From NCBI GenBank assembly GCA_041745765.1, contig JBGTIH010000062.1, positions 1 through 64,000 of the forward strand: a DNA stretch of 64,000 nucleotides, given 5' to 3'. The position numbers were made by a program, and so were the translations under genes. Positions within the stretch are counted from its first letter, which is position 1. Each line of letters begins with the position of its first letter. Of the stretch, positions 34,244-44,098 are shown one piece after another. Origin of the DNA: JAHCHG01 sp041745765. Lineage in GTDB: Bacteria > Acidobacteriota > Blastocatellia > Pyrinomonadales > Pyrinomonadaceae. The notes beneath the pieces are model-generated. The model saw only the letters and a program-made list of their open reading frames with translations, was not told where the DNA came from and made no database searches.

Positions 34244-35458
34244 TTAATGCACGGAATCGAAAACTAAGCGCACAACCGTTTCAATATGATGAGTTTGCGG
34301 AAATAAATCTATCGCGGTAATTTTTTCGATCTTGTAACCGTTTGCGGTTAAGATTTTCAAATCACGTGCCAGAATCGAAGGTTCGCACGAAACGTAAGAG
34401 ATTTCTTTCGGTTGCAGTTTGATCAGATTTTCGATGGTTTCTTTTTCCGTTCCGGCACGCGGCGGATCGAGCAAGACAAAATCTATATTTTTAAATTCTT
34501 CGCTGTTTTCCCGTAAAAAATCGGAAACCGGTTCGCGGTAAAATTCCGCGTTTTCGAGCCGCGCGTTTTCCGCATTTTTTTCCGCAAAATCAACCGCCCG
34601 CTGATAGGCTTCAACACCGACGACTTTTCCGAAACTTTCCGCCAGCGGCAGCGTGAAAAGCCCGACTCCGCAATAGAGATCGAGCGCGATTTCGCCCTTC
34701 GCGCCGGAAATCGCCGACTCAATCAGTTTTTCGATTAAAAACGGATTTCCCTGAAAAAAGATATTCGCGCTGTAAAAGTATTTTCTATCGTTCAGCTCAA
34801 AGGCGATTTCTTCGGTCGGTTCGAGAATTTCGTCGGAAAAAATAGAAACTTTTTCGCCGGCATTTGCCGCTTCGATCTCGACAATTTCCGCATAAAAACT
34901 TTCCCAAACGATGCTTTCGCGCAGTTCGGAAAGCGTTTCGTTTAATTCGGGCGTGAGTATCGGGCAATGCGCGACATCTATAACGCGATGCGAATTTCTC
35001 TGAAAATAACCGATTTTTCTGCGCCGCGTGTCAATGTGCCACTGAGCGCGGGCGCGGTAATCGAACGGTTTCGGACTCGCAATTATTTCGATTTCACCTT
35101 GAAAATCAATTTTAGCGAGCCGCGTCAGACAATCGCGCAAGATTTCGATTTTGGCTTCGAGCTGCGCGTCATACGGCATTTGCTGAAAATTACAGCCGCC
35201 GCATTTGCCAAAATAAACGCACGGCGGCTCAATTCTCTCCGGCGAAGGTTCGAGAATTTCCAGAATTTCGGCAAATGCGGTTTTGCCTTTTATTTGATAA
35301 ATTTTGATGCGAAGCCGGTCGCTTCTCACAGAAAGTGGCACAAAAACGGTTAAATTTTCGGCAAACGCCAGACCGTAGCCGTTCGGCACGATTTTTTCGA
35401 TTGAAACTTCTAAAATTTCACCGTTTTTATATTTTCTGCTCAAATTAAACGCTCTCAA
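34244..35458 (-). CDS. 23S rRNA (uracil-5-)-methyltransferase RlmD-like
   Basis: 404 residues of the TrmA/RlmD (RumA) family. TRAM RNA-binding domain (about 12-70), then an iron-sulfur cluster with Cys80, Cys86, Cys89 (CVYFGKCGGC) and Cys165 (AHCP). The SAM-binding LDLYCGVGLF (about 258-267), the FVLLDPPRAG motif and the nucleophile Cys358 (YVSCEPSILARD) complete the active enzyme. RlmD methylates U1939 of 23S rRNA in E. coli; RlmCD-type paralogues exist, so the exact target is open. Start is TTG 35458 (overlapping the upstream stop by 14 bases) or TTG 35443. Confidence 0.9.
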   Translation of the reverse strand: MRAFNLSRKYKNGEILEVSIEKIVPNGYGLAFAENLTVFVPLSVRSDRLRIKIYQIKGKTAFAEILEILEPSPERIEPPCVYFGKCGGCNFQQMPYDAQLEAKIEILRDCLTRLAKIDFQGEIEIIASPKPFDYRARAQWHIDTRRRKIGYFQRNSHRVIDVAHCPILTPELNETLSELRESIVWESFYAEIVEIEAANAGEKVSIFSDEILEPTEEIAFELNDRKYFYSANIFFQGNPFLIEKLIESAISGAKGEIALDLYCGVGLFTLPLAESFGKVVGVEAYQRAVDFAEKNAENARLENAEFYREPVSDFLRENSEEFKNIDFVLLDPPRAGTEKETIENLIKLQPKEISYVSCEPSILARDLKILTANGYKIEKITAIDLFPQTHHIETVVRLVFDSVH

Positions 35459-35765
35459 CCTCGATTTCGATTCCGCCGACCATTTTGGCGAAAATATTAT
35501 AGATCAGCGAACCGATTATACCGCTGATAAATCCCATAATTCCATAAATAACCGGAAAAGCAACGATCATAACCAGTCCCATCACAATACCGCCGCCGCC
35601 CGCCGCCAGACCTTCGCGCTGTCCCAATCCGATGACCATCACGCTCATCAAAATCATCATCAGACCATAAAGTATGCCGATGATCAGACCGATCACCGCA
35701 AACATTACCGCATACATTTTAGCAACTGACAGAATATCGAATTTTTTGATTCTAAGTTTATTCAT
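35445..35765 (-). CDS. small membrane protein, DUF3566-like
   Basis: 106 residues with a short basic N-terminus (NKLRIKKFDILSVAKMY) and two or three glycine-rich hydrophobic helices (about 22-50, 58-98). This basic start plus S-V-A-K repeated in the family fits DUF3566-like transmembrane proteins, but similarity is modest. AAAAAGAGGACAAAAAA precedes ATG 35765, giving a GAGGA ribosome site. Translationally coupled to the methyltransferase gene by overlap. Confidence 0.75.
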   Translation of the reverse strand: MNKLRIKKFDILSVAKMYAVMFAVIGLIIGILYGLMMILMSVMVIGLGQREGLAAGGGGIVMGLVMIVAFPVIYGIMGFISGIIGSLIYNIFAKMVGGIEIEVESV

Positions 35766-35828
35766 TTTTTTGTCCTCTTTTTAGAATTTGGATAAAGACG
35801 GGTAAATAAATGTATTTTTTGCTTAGAT

Positions 35829-36530
35829 TTATAAATAAAATAAACTCAGCCGCGGAATTTCGCGTTCATCCCGAAGTTTTTTAAGAAGCATCAGCTTAAA
35901 TGTCCGCTCATAAACTTCTCTTTCCATTTTTGTCTGATAATCGGCGATTTTCTTTGACGTTTCAGCTTTTAATTTTTCGGTAACGAATGATTTTAATAAA
36001 ATTTCGTCAATTGAAGCGTCCAATTTTTCGAGATTTTCCTCGAGTTTTTCAGCCGAAAGTTTTTTGTTTTTCAGCTGATTCAAACTTTCCGAAACTTTTT
36101 CCAAAATTTTCTTCAAATCGCCGACGGCATTTTCGGCGGCGAAATCCAATCCGGCGGAAATTGTTTGAAGATGTTCGGCAATCGTTTCATCGGAAAACAA
36201 CTCGTTTTTCGGATGATTTTCTTGGCTTTTATCCGGCGTTTTAATCTCCGTTTTGCCGTTTTTCCCGATTTGCGATTCGAGCCATTCGGCGTATTGCGCT
36301 TCGATTTCTTCTTTGCAATACGACAGAGATTTGATCGTCCGGCGTTTGTTCGGATTTTTATCGTAAGCATCGAAAACATTTTCGATGCCGCGCAAAATAA
36401 TATGAAGCGGCACGCCGCGCTCTTGCCACGTTTCGATCAAAGCCCAATCCAGAGGATTTAAAAGCAAATTGCGCCCGCGCCGGCGGATAAAAGCTTCTTC
36501 GATTTCGGAAAAATAGTTAAAGTAATTCAA
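35829..36530 (-). CDS. hypothetical protein, helical, coiled-coil C-terminus
   Basis: 233 residues if started at TTG 36530 (LNYFNYFSEIEEAFIRRRG). An upstream ATG at 36599 would add 23 residues (SPFTVHHSPL and neighbours) encoded wholly by the heptameric array at 36529-36612, so it is likely an artefact of the repeat. N-terminal part (about 1-95) has LNPLDWALIETWQERGVPLHIILRGIE, a conserved-looking helical domain; the remainder is Lys/Glu-rich and probably coiled coil, ending LRDEREIPRLSLFYL. No family recognised; the neighbour of 85 residues begins 80 bases upstream in the same direction. Confidence 0.7.
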   Translation of the reverse strand: MNYFNYFSEIEEAFIRRRGRNLLLNPLDWALIETWQERGVPLHIILRGIENVFDAYDKNPNKRRTIKSLSYCKEEIEAQYAEWLESQIGKNGKTEIKTPDKSQENHPKNELFSDETIAEHLQTISAGLDFAAENAVGDLKKILEKVSESLNQLKNKKLSAEKLEENLEKLDASIDEILLKSFVTEKLKAETSKKIADYQTKMEREVYERTFKLMLLKKLRDEREIPRLSLFYL

Positions 36531-36612
36531 TGGTGAATGGTGAACGGTGAATGGTGAATTATAAATTGGTTTTTTTATTAACCATTCATCATTCCCCATT
36601 CACCATTAATCA
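36529..36612. repeat. heptameric mirrored array (AATGGTG / TTCACCA)
   Basis: Twelve 7-base units: aatggtg, aatggtg, aacggtg, aatggtg, aattata, aattggt, then tttttta and the inverted ttaacca, ttcatca, ttcccca, ttcacca, ttaatca. It overlaps the stop codon of the gene at 36610. Confidence 0.92.
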
Positions 36613-36867
36613 AAATTTTATCTTCATTCGGCGCAGAGTTCGCAGGTCTTCGTCAGTTAAATCGAGTTCGATTTCTTCGTGAAAATCTTCCGATTCATTA
36701 TCAATTTCCTGCAGACCGATCTCGAGCCGGAGCATCAGATTCGGTTCATAACCGAGACCGCGCAAATACTCTATCGCGTCCGCCACGCGTTCGGAATTTT
36801 CGATTGCCTTATTGATCGCTTCGCCGAGTTCGCGCACGGCTCTTTGTGCATTTTTATCGAGTTCCAT
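36610..36867 (-). CDS. small acidic hypothetical protein
   Basis: 85 residues, Glu/Asp-rich and helical, with no signal peptide. The N-terminal half (LGEAINKAIENSERVADAIEYLRGLGYEPNLMLRLEI) looks like a two-helix unit; the C-terminus is LTDEDLRTLRRMKIKF. Not recognised. ATG 36867 follows a region with no clear ribosome site. Stop lies in the heptameric array. Confidence 0.65.
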   Translation of the reverse strand: MELDKNAQRAVRELGEAINKAIENSERVADAIEYLRGLGYEPNLMLRLEIGLQEIDNESEDFHEEIELDLTDEDLRTLRRMKIKF

Positions 36868-36919
36868 TTTCTATTAGCGATGCTACGCGACTCGCGCGAA
36901 AGTTTCAAGTTCGCATAAA

Positions 36920-37055
36920 AGTTCAAAGTTTAGAGTTCAAAGTTCAGAGTTATCGTTTAGAATAGCATTGCTTATAATTTTGCATTTCAAAAAACATTTG
37001 CTTTAAAGTATAACCAAACCTTGAACATTAAACTTTGAACTTTGAACTTAAACGA
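36920..37055. repeat. paired heptameric arrays flanking the mutase promoter
   Basis: 36920-36954 has five AGTTCAA-type units and 37021-37055 has TTGAACT-type units that are their inverse. The 66 bases between them are the presumed promoter of the mutase gene; the right array abuts its ATG (37058) and displaces a normal ribosome site. Confidence 0.85.
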
Positions 37056-37057
37056 AA

Positions 37058-38647
<1,590 letters not shown>

Positions 38648-38743
38648 AAATTTTGATTTGAACCAATAAAGCCGAAAAAAATTTCACCGAAGATTCAAGA
38701 AAGCGGCGCCTTAGCGAAAAATGCCGATGTCGTTTTTTTATTT

Positions 38744-39598
38744 TTATTTCGTTTGACCGTTTTCGTTTCCGGCACGTTTGGCTCTGTTTTTTTTAGGAAT
38801 GATCGGGCAGCGGTCGTGCAAATTAAACTTGAAGCCTTCCGGCAAAATATGTACCTTGACATTGACGAGCGCGAGATTCTCGCCTTTTTCGGCTTCCGGT
38901 GCGTTTGTATAGCTCATCGCGCCGCCGTCAATGATAGTAACCGCGCCTTCGCCGATTACTTCAAATTTATCTTTATTAACCAGCATCGCCGTGTTTTCGT
39001 CAATTCCAAAGCCTAAATCCTGCGGGAAATGAGCAATTGCGGAAATCAATCTGCCGTATCTGCCGCGCTGCGAAAAATGTGTGTCAATAATCGCTCCGAC
39101 GATCAAATCCATTCCGGGTCCGATTTCAACTTCCCGCATCCGTGGATTTTCTTCGTTTGCACCGTTAATAATCATCGAATTGGACATCATCGCCGCGCCC
39201 GCGCTCGTGCCGGCGATGACCAGACCTTCGACATATCTTTGTAGAATTATTTTCTGCAAAGGCGAACCGCCGAGCAGACTCGTAATATGAATCTGATCGC
39301 CGCCCGTAAAAAACAGCGCGGTCGCTTTTTTTATCGCTTCGATGCTTTTTTCCAGCCTCGCATCTTCTCTTTCGGAAACATCCACGACCTTGATATTTTT
39401 AGCCCCGAGACTCTTAAAAACTTTAGTGTATTCCTTGCCGACTTCTTCTACCTCGTCGGTGGCAACCGTTAAAATAACAATTTTTGAACTTGCGTTTCCG
39501 GCAAGCTCGACAAATTTTTTCAAAATTCGCGGATTATCTTTCCTTTCTTCGCCACCGCCGATTATTACAAGCTTTCCTCTTGCTTCCGTCAACTCCAT
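38744..39598 (-). CDS. cphB: cyanophycinase-like serine peptidase (S51)
   Basis: 284 residues. The nucleophile Ser132 in IAGTSAGAAMM and His174 in IDTHFSQRGRYGRL fall at the same numbers I recall for the Synechocystis enzyme. TALFFTGGDQIHITSLLGG and FGIDENTAMLV are also family signatures. It hydrolyses cyanophycin (Asp-Arg polymer) to beta-Asp-Arg dipeptides. No cyanophycin synthetase is in the window, so it may scavenge external polymer or act on other beta-aspartyl peptides. GGGGGAG ribosome site 9-10 bases before ATG 39598. C-terminal tail is basic. Confidence 0.9.
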   Translation of the reverse strand: MELTEARGKLVIIGGGEERKDNPRILKKFVELAGNASSKIVILTVATDEVEEVGKEYTKVFKSLGAKNIKVVDVSEREDARLEKSIEAIKKATALFFTGGDQIHITSLLGGSPLQKIILQRYVEGLVIAGTSAGAAMMSNSMIINGANEENPRMREVEIGPGMDLIVGAIIDTHFSQRGRYGRLISAIAHFPQDLGFGIDENTAMLVNKDKFEVIGEGAVTIIDGGAMSYTNAPEAEKGENLALVNVKVHILPEGFKFNLHDRCPIIPKKNRAKRAGNENGQTK

Positions 39599-39911
39599 AA
39601 TTTGTAACTCCCCCTCTAAAACTTAAAGCAAAACACTTTAACGGAAACAATATCTGCCGCACTCCTTCCGATAAAATTCAGTAAAAAAAAATACAACCGT
39701 TATCAAATGCAAAAATAGGTGACAGCTGGCAGTTGGCGTTTTTCAAACAAAAATTATTAGCCTCTTTCCGCTCTTTCATTTAGTCGTAATCAATTACGAT
39801 ATAATTGATCTTTAAATTGGATAAAGTCGAGCTAAGTGAGTTTATGGTCAAAGAGAAAGACAGTTCTGTTTTTAAGAAAACTGTCTTTCTTGAGTAAAAT
39901 CGTCTTTTTCA
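39599..39911. other. intergenic region with terminator
   Basis: 313 bases without a gene. 39851-39891 contains AGAAAGACAGTT opposite AACTGTCTTTCT, a hairpin placed to terminate the minus-strand envelope-stress operon. 39784-39799 has a short inverted repeat (TCGTAAT/ATTACGA). The rest is AT-rich and includes the cphB promoter region. Confidence 0.65.
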
Positions 39912-40829
39912 CTAACCCAGACCTTGTTTTTTTACTTCTGTATTAAAAGTATCCGCCGCATTTCCGGTAACTTGTTGTACCTTTTCAACGACATCCTTTT
40001 TTACTGAATTTACTGTTTCTCCCGCGACATTTTTAACATCTTGAATTGTTTCTTTAGCGGCGTGCTGCGCTTTTGAAATCAGATTTTGACGTGTTTCTCC
40101 GAGCATTTCATTTTCGTAACCGGTCGAAGGAATCGCCAGACCGACGAGTGCGCCCGCTGCCAGCGCAACTGCTCCGACTGCCAGAGGGTTTTCCTCGATG
40201 TAATAATCATAACTGTCGCGCACCTGTATGCCGAGATTTTCAACCTTTTCCGCGGTGTTTCCGGCAAAGTCGCCGACGGTTTCATAAACGGTATTTGCCG
40301 CTCCTTCCGCACTTTGATAAAGCGAACTTCCCACGCTTTCGATTTTTTCCTGCGCATTTTTTAATGTTGACGAATCATTTGACAAATTACCGGAATTTGT
40401 CGCACCGGATAAATTTCGCCGCTCGTTTCCATTATGATTTGATTTTCGTCCATTCTTGCTCTTGAAAATCAAAAGCCCCGCGCCAAACGCGATTAAGAAT
40501 AACGGCAGCGGATTTGCGACCGCCTTTTCTAAAATTCCGGATCGTTGTATTTCCTTATTTACATTTTGCATAAATTTTCCCGCCTTGCCTATTGTGGCAC
40601 TATAAACATTGTCCTTCGCCGCTTCGAAAAGTTCCGAAGCCTTTTCCGAAATCTGCTCGGAAACCTGTTCGGAGATATTTTCCAAACTTAATTTTTCCTC
40701 GATTGCTTGAATCGTTTCGCCCATTTCCTGACGGGTTTCTTCGATTCGTTCGCGGATTTGATCGGTTTCATCGCCGCCTTCTTTCCCTATTTCTTCGACG
40801 TCTTTCGTTAAATCTGTTCTTTCACCCAT
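39912..40829 (-). CDS. DUF3618-containing membrane-associated protein
   Basis: 305 residues. The N-terminal segment (about 20-55) IRERIEETRQEMGETIQAIE is the DUF3618 signature. Two hydrophobic stretches follow (LFLIAFGAGLLIF near 108-122 and AVGAVALAAGALVGLAIPS near 218-235), with long amphipathic helical spans like YqjD/DUF883 or apolipoprotein-like proteins. Likely a peripheral/inner-membrane stress protein. It overlaps the holin-X gene by 22 bases, so the set 41725-39912 is one operon. Confidence 0.85.
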   Translation of the reverse strand: MGERTDLTKDVEEIGKEGGDETDQIRERIEETRQEMGETIQAIEEKLSLENISEQVSEQISEKASELFEAAKDNVYSATIGKAGKFMQNVNKEIQRSGILEKAVANPLPLFLIAFGAGLLIFKSKNGRKSNHNGNERRNLSGATNSGNLSNDSSTLKNAQEKIESVGSSLYQSAEGAANTVYETVGDFAGNTAEKVENLGIQVRDSYDYYIEENPLAVGAVALAAGALVGLAIPSTGYENEMLGETRQNLISKAQHAAKETIQDVKNVAGETVNSVKKDVVEKVQQVTGNAADTFNTEVKKQGLG

Positions 40830-41206
40830 TTGACATCCTCCTTCAATGATTCGACCGATTCCTTCGGCTTTAAATCCATACTTTTTAAATTATTCAGCCC
40901 TTTGGAGATTAAAACCGCCGCCGCAATTCCAATTATCAGAGCGACAATCAACGCCGCCAGCCAGAACTGCATAAAATTAGCCAGTCCGGCAATTATCGCC
41001 GCGATAAGTGCAAGAAACGCCGCATTGGCGACCGTCCCGCCGATCACTAAAAAACCGACATTTTTGCCGATTTTCTCTACCTTCTGCGTTAGCTCGACCT
41101 GCACCAGCGCGACTTCCTGCTTAAGCAAGGTTGTGGTTTCACCAGCAAGTTCGGAAAATAATTCGCCGATTGAACGATCATCTTTCACAATTTGTTGTTG
41201 TGCCAT
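40808..41206 (-). CDS. holin-X/YqjE-type membrane protein
   Basis: 132 residues. N-terminal SIGELFSELAGETTTLLKQEVALVQVEL is the typical start of the phage holin superfamily III (Act-Holin-X/YqjE) proteins, followed by two transmembrane helices (about 48-75 and 80-103). These chromosomal proteins are not phage lysis genes; in many bacteria they accompany DUF883/DUF3618 proteins and are induced by envelope or osmotic stress. AGGGAGGTTTTC precedes ATG 41206. Confidence 0.85.
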   Translation of the reverse strand: MAQQQIVKDDRSIGELFSELAGETTTLLKQEVALVQVELTQKVEKIGKNVGFLVIGGTVANAAFLALIAAIIAGLANFMQFWLAALIVALIIGIAAAVLISKGLNNLKSMDLKPKESVESLKEDVKWVKEQI

Positions 41207-41221
41207 TTAAGAAAACCTCCC

Positions 41222-41725
41222 TTATTTTCCCGTTGAGCGGCTTTTCGAAGTTTGATTTGGCGAGGAAGACTTTAAAAATCTTGCCGCCATAACTCCGACC
41301 AGAAAAGCTCCGCCGACAAATAGTGCGGGCTGCCGCCGCGCAAAACTTTTCGCGTCGCGGGTTATATCTTTGAGCGTCGCCTGCTCGATATAGCCTGAAA
41401 GACCTTCGATTTTATCGGCTAAACTCTCGCCGTATTGAGCTGTCGTCAGCGCGATCTTGTTTTTATCATCCGAATCACGCAGATTTTCACCGACTTGTCG
41501 GATGCTGTTGGCAACATTACTTAATCCTGTTGTCAGAGTTGCTTTCTGTTCATCTAAGAGACCCGATGCTTTTTCTTTTACTTGCCCGACCGCGTTGTTG
41601 GCGGTTTCTTTAATAGATTGGTCGCTTTTTTGATTATTAACCGTTGATTGCTGACGGTTTATTGTTTCGTTGTTTTGTGAATTGTCTGCTTGTCGGGCAG
41701 TTCCGGTATTTTGTTTGGTTTCCAT
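41222..41725 (-). CDS. DUF883/YqjD-like membrane-anchored protein
   Basis: 167 residues from ATG 41725, chosen because GGGAG lies 6 bases upstream; upstream in-frame codons to 41806 lack such a site. Gln/Asn/Thr-rich N-terminus, amphipathic helices (TANNAVGQVKEKASGLLDEQ), then DAKSFARRQPALFVGGAFLVG, a hydrophobic C-terminal anchor with the R-x-P-x-L-F-V-G signature of ElaB/YqjD/DUF883. First gene of the three-gene operon. Confidence 0.78.
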   Translation of the reverse strand: METKQNTGTARQADNSQNNETINRQQSTVNNQKSDQSIKETANNAVGQVKEKASGLLDEQKATLTTGLSNVANSIRQVGENLRDSDDKNKIALTTAQYGESLADKIEGLSGYIEQATLKDITRDAKSFARRQPALFVGGAFLVGVMAARFLKSSSPNQTSKSRSTGK

Positions 41726-42297
41726 AATTTCTCCCTTTGTTCGTAATTTGTTCAAGATTTCCATTACAATACATTCGAGCTTTTCATACTGTGTGCTGTC
41801 ATACATAAGAAAGTTTTTTTTGATAAAACTTAACCTTTCTTTAAATTCCTTTGCAGCATAAATCCAACTAAAATAAACAGTCAGAGCTTATGTTTAATAA
41901 AATAACAAGTCCTGAATCTTTATTTTAAGATTTCTCGTTTTGTTTACTATTTTACAGATTAATCGGAAAAGTTTCCGGCAGCTGATCTATTTGACAAGGA
42001 AATTAAAGTCATAAATACAAAAAAATTTATTTACTTACGATAAGTTCAGCGCAGTTTGAATAAAGAAATGTACTCAAATGATTTAAGAATTTCGTTTTAA
42101 CAATTTCGGAATGACTAATTTCAAAATCTTAAAAAGGCTTTTATCGAATATGATTTCCCAAAAACGTATCGGAACAATACGGCTTGAATGTGTGTTCCAG
42201 CTACAAAATTATTTAACATCCTTATTTTTCAGTAGTAGCGGGATTTTATTTTTTTCGGCACGTCTATTGCGGTAATAGTTTACAAGAGGAAAAAAGA
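41726..42297. other. AT-rich intergenic region
   Basis: 572 bases between the divergently transcribed envelope-stress operon and the small membrane protein. No open frame with a credible start, no hairpin of note and no heptameric array were seen. It presumably carries both promoters. Confidence 0.6.
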
Positions 42298-42507
42298 ATG
42301 GCACAAGAAACATCAAATGAAGAAAGAGCTGCGGAAAAATCTTTTAATGAATCACCGAAAACTATAAATAAAGCGACTACGGTAATGGTAATCGGGGGAA
42401 TTATATTGTTGATTATTGCTACGGTAATGCTCTTGTCTTTTTGTCGAAATGACACAAACACAGGAAATTCCACTACTCCAGCCGCAACTAACAGGGCTTC
42501 ACCGTAA
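42298..42507 (+). CDS. small single-helix membrane protein
   Basis: 69 residues: acidic N-terminus (ETSNEERAAEKSFNE), one transmembrane helix (about 29-50, VMVIGGIILLIIATVMLLSF), then a Thr/Asn-rich tail. GAGGAAAAAAGA precedes ATG 42298, an AGAGGA ribosome site. Gene-scale periodicity is weak evidence at this size, but start site and topology are convincing. Function unknown; it neighbours stress-type membrane proteins. Confidence 0.65.
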   Translation: MAQETSNEERAAEKSFNESPKTINKATTVMVIGGIILLIIATVMLLSFCRNDTNTGNSTTPAATNRASP

Positions 42508-42926
42508 GTTTTTGTAAGAAAAAATACTGATTGTCTGTTTAAGCAAAGAGAGTCTTCATGATTTATGCAAATCTGAATAAATCGGAATTATTACAAATCA
42601 GTAGATTAAATTAAGTCTGACGGCAAATTATTGCCGTGTCGCGCTCGAAGAATGCTTAGGGGTTTTATTATATTAGATTTTGGCTAATCTCAAACTCGAA
42701 CGATTAATATTCATTCCTACTCTTTAATCAATTTAGATGATTAGGTCTTTGGCTTTCGGTCTTTAATTTTTGCTCTGATATTTAGAGTTTCGTTTCAAAA
42801 ATCAGTTGCTTTTTATTAAAATGACTTTTGCAAAGACCAAAAGCTAAAGTTCTAATCAGCTATAAATCAATTTTCGTAATCCAGATCAGGCGAAAGCTTT
42901 TTGACGATTTGATTTAAGAAAAACTC
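42508..42926. other. intergenic region upstream of ddrA-like gene
   Basis: No gene seen. 42620-42637 has ACGGCAA/TTGCCGT, a small hairpin. 42739-42777 and 42834-42858 hold inverted GGTCTTT-type heptameric units (gattaggtctttggctttcggt... against the reverse) forming long imperfect arms. Confidence 0.55.
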
Positions 42927-42973
42927 AATGCTATTGTTTCATAGATGAAACAATAGCATTAAACAATAGCATT
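42927..42973 (+). promoter_or_regulatory. palindromic operator candidate for the DdrA/Rad52-like gene
   Basis: Perfect inverted repeat: AATGCTATTGTTTCAT (42927-42942), 2-base spacer AG, then its exact complement (42945-42960), immediately followed by a third half-site AAACAATAGCATT (42961-42973). It ends 20 bases before ATG 42994. Such a dyad with an additional direct half-site suggests binding of a dimeric regulator; alternatively it is an RNA hairpin in the leader. Its sequence does not match the Deinococcus RDRM or the common LexA boxes that I know. Confidence 0.6.
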
Positions 42974-42993
42974 AAAAAAGGCAGGAAACTAAC

Positions 42994-43425
42994 ATGACAC
43001 CGTCAGCAAACACAGAAGAATTTGAAGAAACCGAAAATTTTGTAGAAGGAAAATACGAACTTCGTTCGATCAGACAGATTACGGCGGATCTGTCGAAACC
43101 CGTTGCTAAAAGACATCTTCGCCTTCGCAAACAAGGCGGCAAGGAAATAAAATATCTCGCGTGGCACGATGCGATTAAATATTTAGACCATTATGCGAGC
43201 GGTTGGAATTATGAAATCCGTTCGATTGATTCGGTCGGCGGAAAATTGATCTTGACCGTGCGGCTTTCGATTCCGTGCGCCGAAGGCATCGTCTACCGCG
43301 AAGCGACCGGACAGGAAGACGAAGACAAGGAAACTTACGGCGATTCTTCGAGCAATGCCGAATCAATGGCTCTGCGCCGCGCCGCGAGCAAGTTCGGTTT
43401 GGGTTTGTATCTCTACGATCAATAA
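42994..43425 (+). CDS. Rad52/22-family single-strand annealing protein, DdrA-like
   Basis: 143 residues. The core (about 40-140) has RHLRLRKQGGKEIKYLAWHDAIKYLDHYASGWNYEIRSI, VRLSIPCAEGIVYREATGQ and SNAESMALRRAASKFGLGLYLYD; the last element is the Rad52/Sak/DdrA signature (A-x2-R-A-A-x-K-F-G-L-G). Such proteins bind single-stranded DNA ends and anneal complementary strands; Deinococcus DdrA protects 3' ends after irradiation. It is short compared with Rad52 and DdrA (~200), lacking the C-terminal tail. AGGCAGGAAAC precedes ATG. Candidate damage-inducible gene given the palindrome upstream. Confidence 0.85.
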   Translation: MTPSANTEEFEETENFVEGKYELRSIRQITADLSKPVAKRHLRLRKQGGKEIKYLAWHDAIKYLDHYASGWNYEIRSIDSVGGKLILTVRLSIPCAEGIVYREATGQEDEDKETYGDSSSNAESMALRRAASKFGLGLYLYDQ

Positions 43426-43562
43426 TTAAAAAATTTATTTCACTCTAAAATATTTTTCAAACATTGCCGATATATTCGATTTTAGTGATAATGGCGTTGA
43501 GCTTTTGCCCTTTTTTGCGAAAAACTACATAATAAAAACTTGTTTTGAGCAATAAAAAGAAT

Positions 43563-44093
43563 ATGAATTTCATCACTAATACGAGGGCTTTGTTGATCGG
43601 TTTATGGCTCGGCGCGGCGTGTTTTTTCAGTTTTGCCGTTGCGCCGAGCGCGTTCGGCATTTTGCCTTCGCGCGAATTGGCGGGCAGCCTCGTTTCGCGC
43701 ACGCTGATGATCGTCAATCTCAGCGGAATCGTCATCGGCTTGCTTTTGATTTTAACGACTCTGATCAAACGCCTCGATCTAAAACCTCTCCGGCTTTGGA
43801 CGGAAAGATTTTTGCTTTTGATCGTCGTTGCCGCGTGCGCCGTCGGGCAGTTTGTCATCGGCAGTTGGTTGGCGATTGTCCGCACACAGATCGGCAGACC
43901 GATTGACGAAGTTGCGCTCGAAGATCCGCTCCGAATTCAGTTTAACGCGCTGCATCAATATTCGGTTTGGGCTTTGGTGGCGGCGATGATCGCCGCGCTT
44001 GTTGTGTATTTTTTAATTTCGGGAAAAAGCTTTAACAATTCCGCCGAAAAAACTTCAAAAGAAATAGATTTTCAGAATGATTTTGTCAATTAA
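43563..44093 (+). CDS. DUF4149-like integral membrane protein
   Basis: About 176 residues with four hydrophobic helices (about 5-30, 48-68, 80-105, 130-155). The N-terminal segment LIGLWLGAACFFSFAVAPSAFGILP and the motif around the second helix match the DUF4149 (TMEM205-like) pattern. ATG 43563 preferred over upstream 43545. Function unknown; related eukaryotic TMEM205 is linked to metal/cisplatin tolerance, not transferable here. Ends 5 bases before the GrdB-like gene, so co-transcribed. Confidence 0.75.
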   Translation: MNFITNTRALLIGLWLGAACFFSFAVAPSAFGILPSRELAGSLVSRTLMIVNLSGIVIGLLLILTTLIKRLDLKPLRLWTERFLLLIVVAACAVGQFVIGSWLAIVRTQIGRPIDEVALEDPLRIQFNALHQYSVWALVAAMIAALVVYFLISGKSFNNSAEKTSKEIDFQNDFVN

Positions 44094-44098
44094 AAATT

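Noticed and set aside
40808..41206. Phage holin / prophage remnant
   Set aside because: Holin-X/YqjE-type proteins are common chromosomal genes beside DUF883/DUF3618 proteins; no other phage genes are present.
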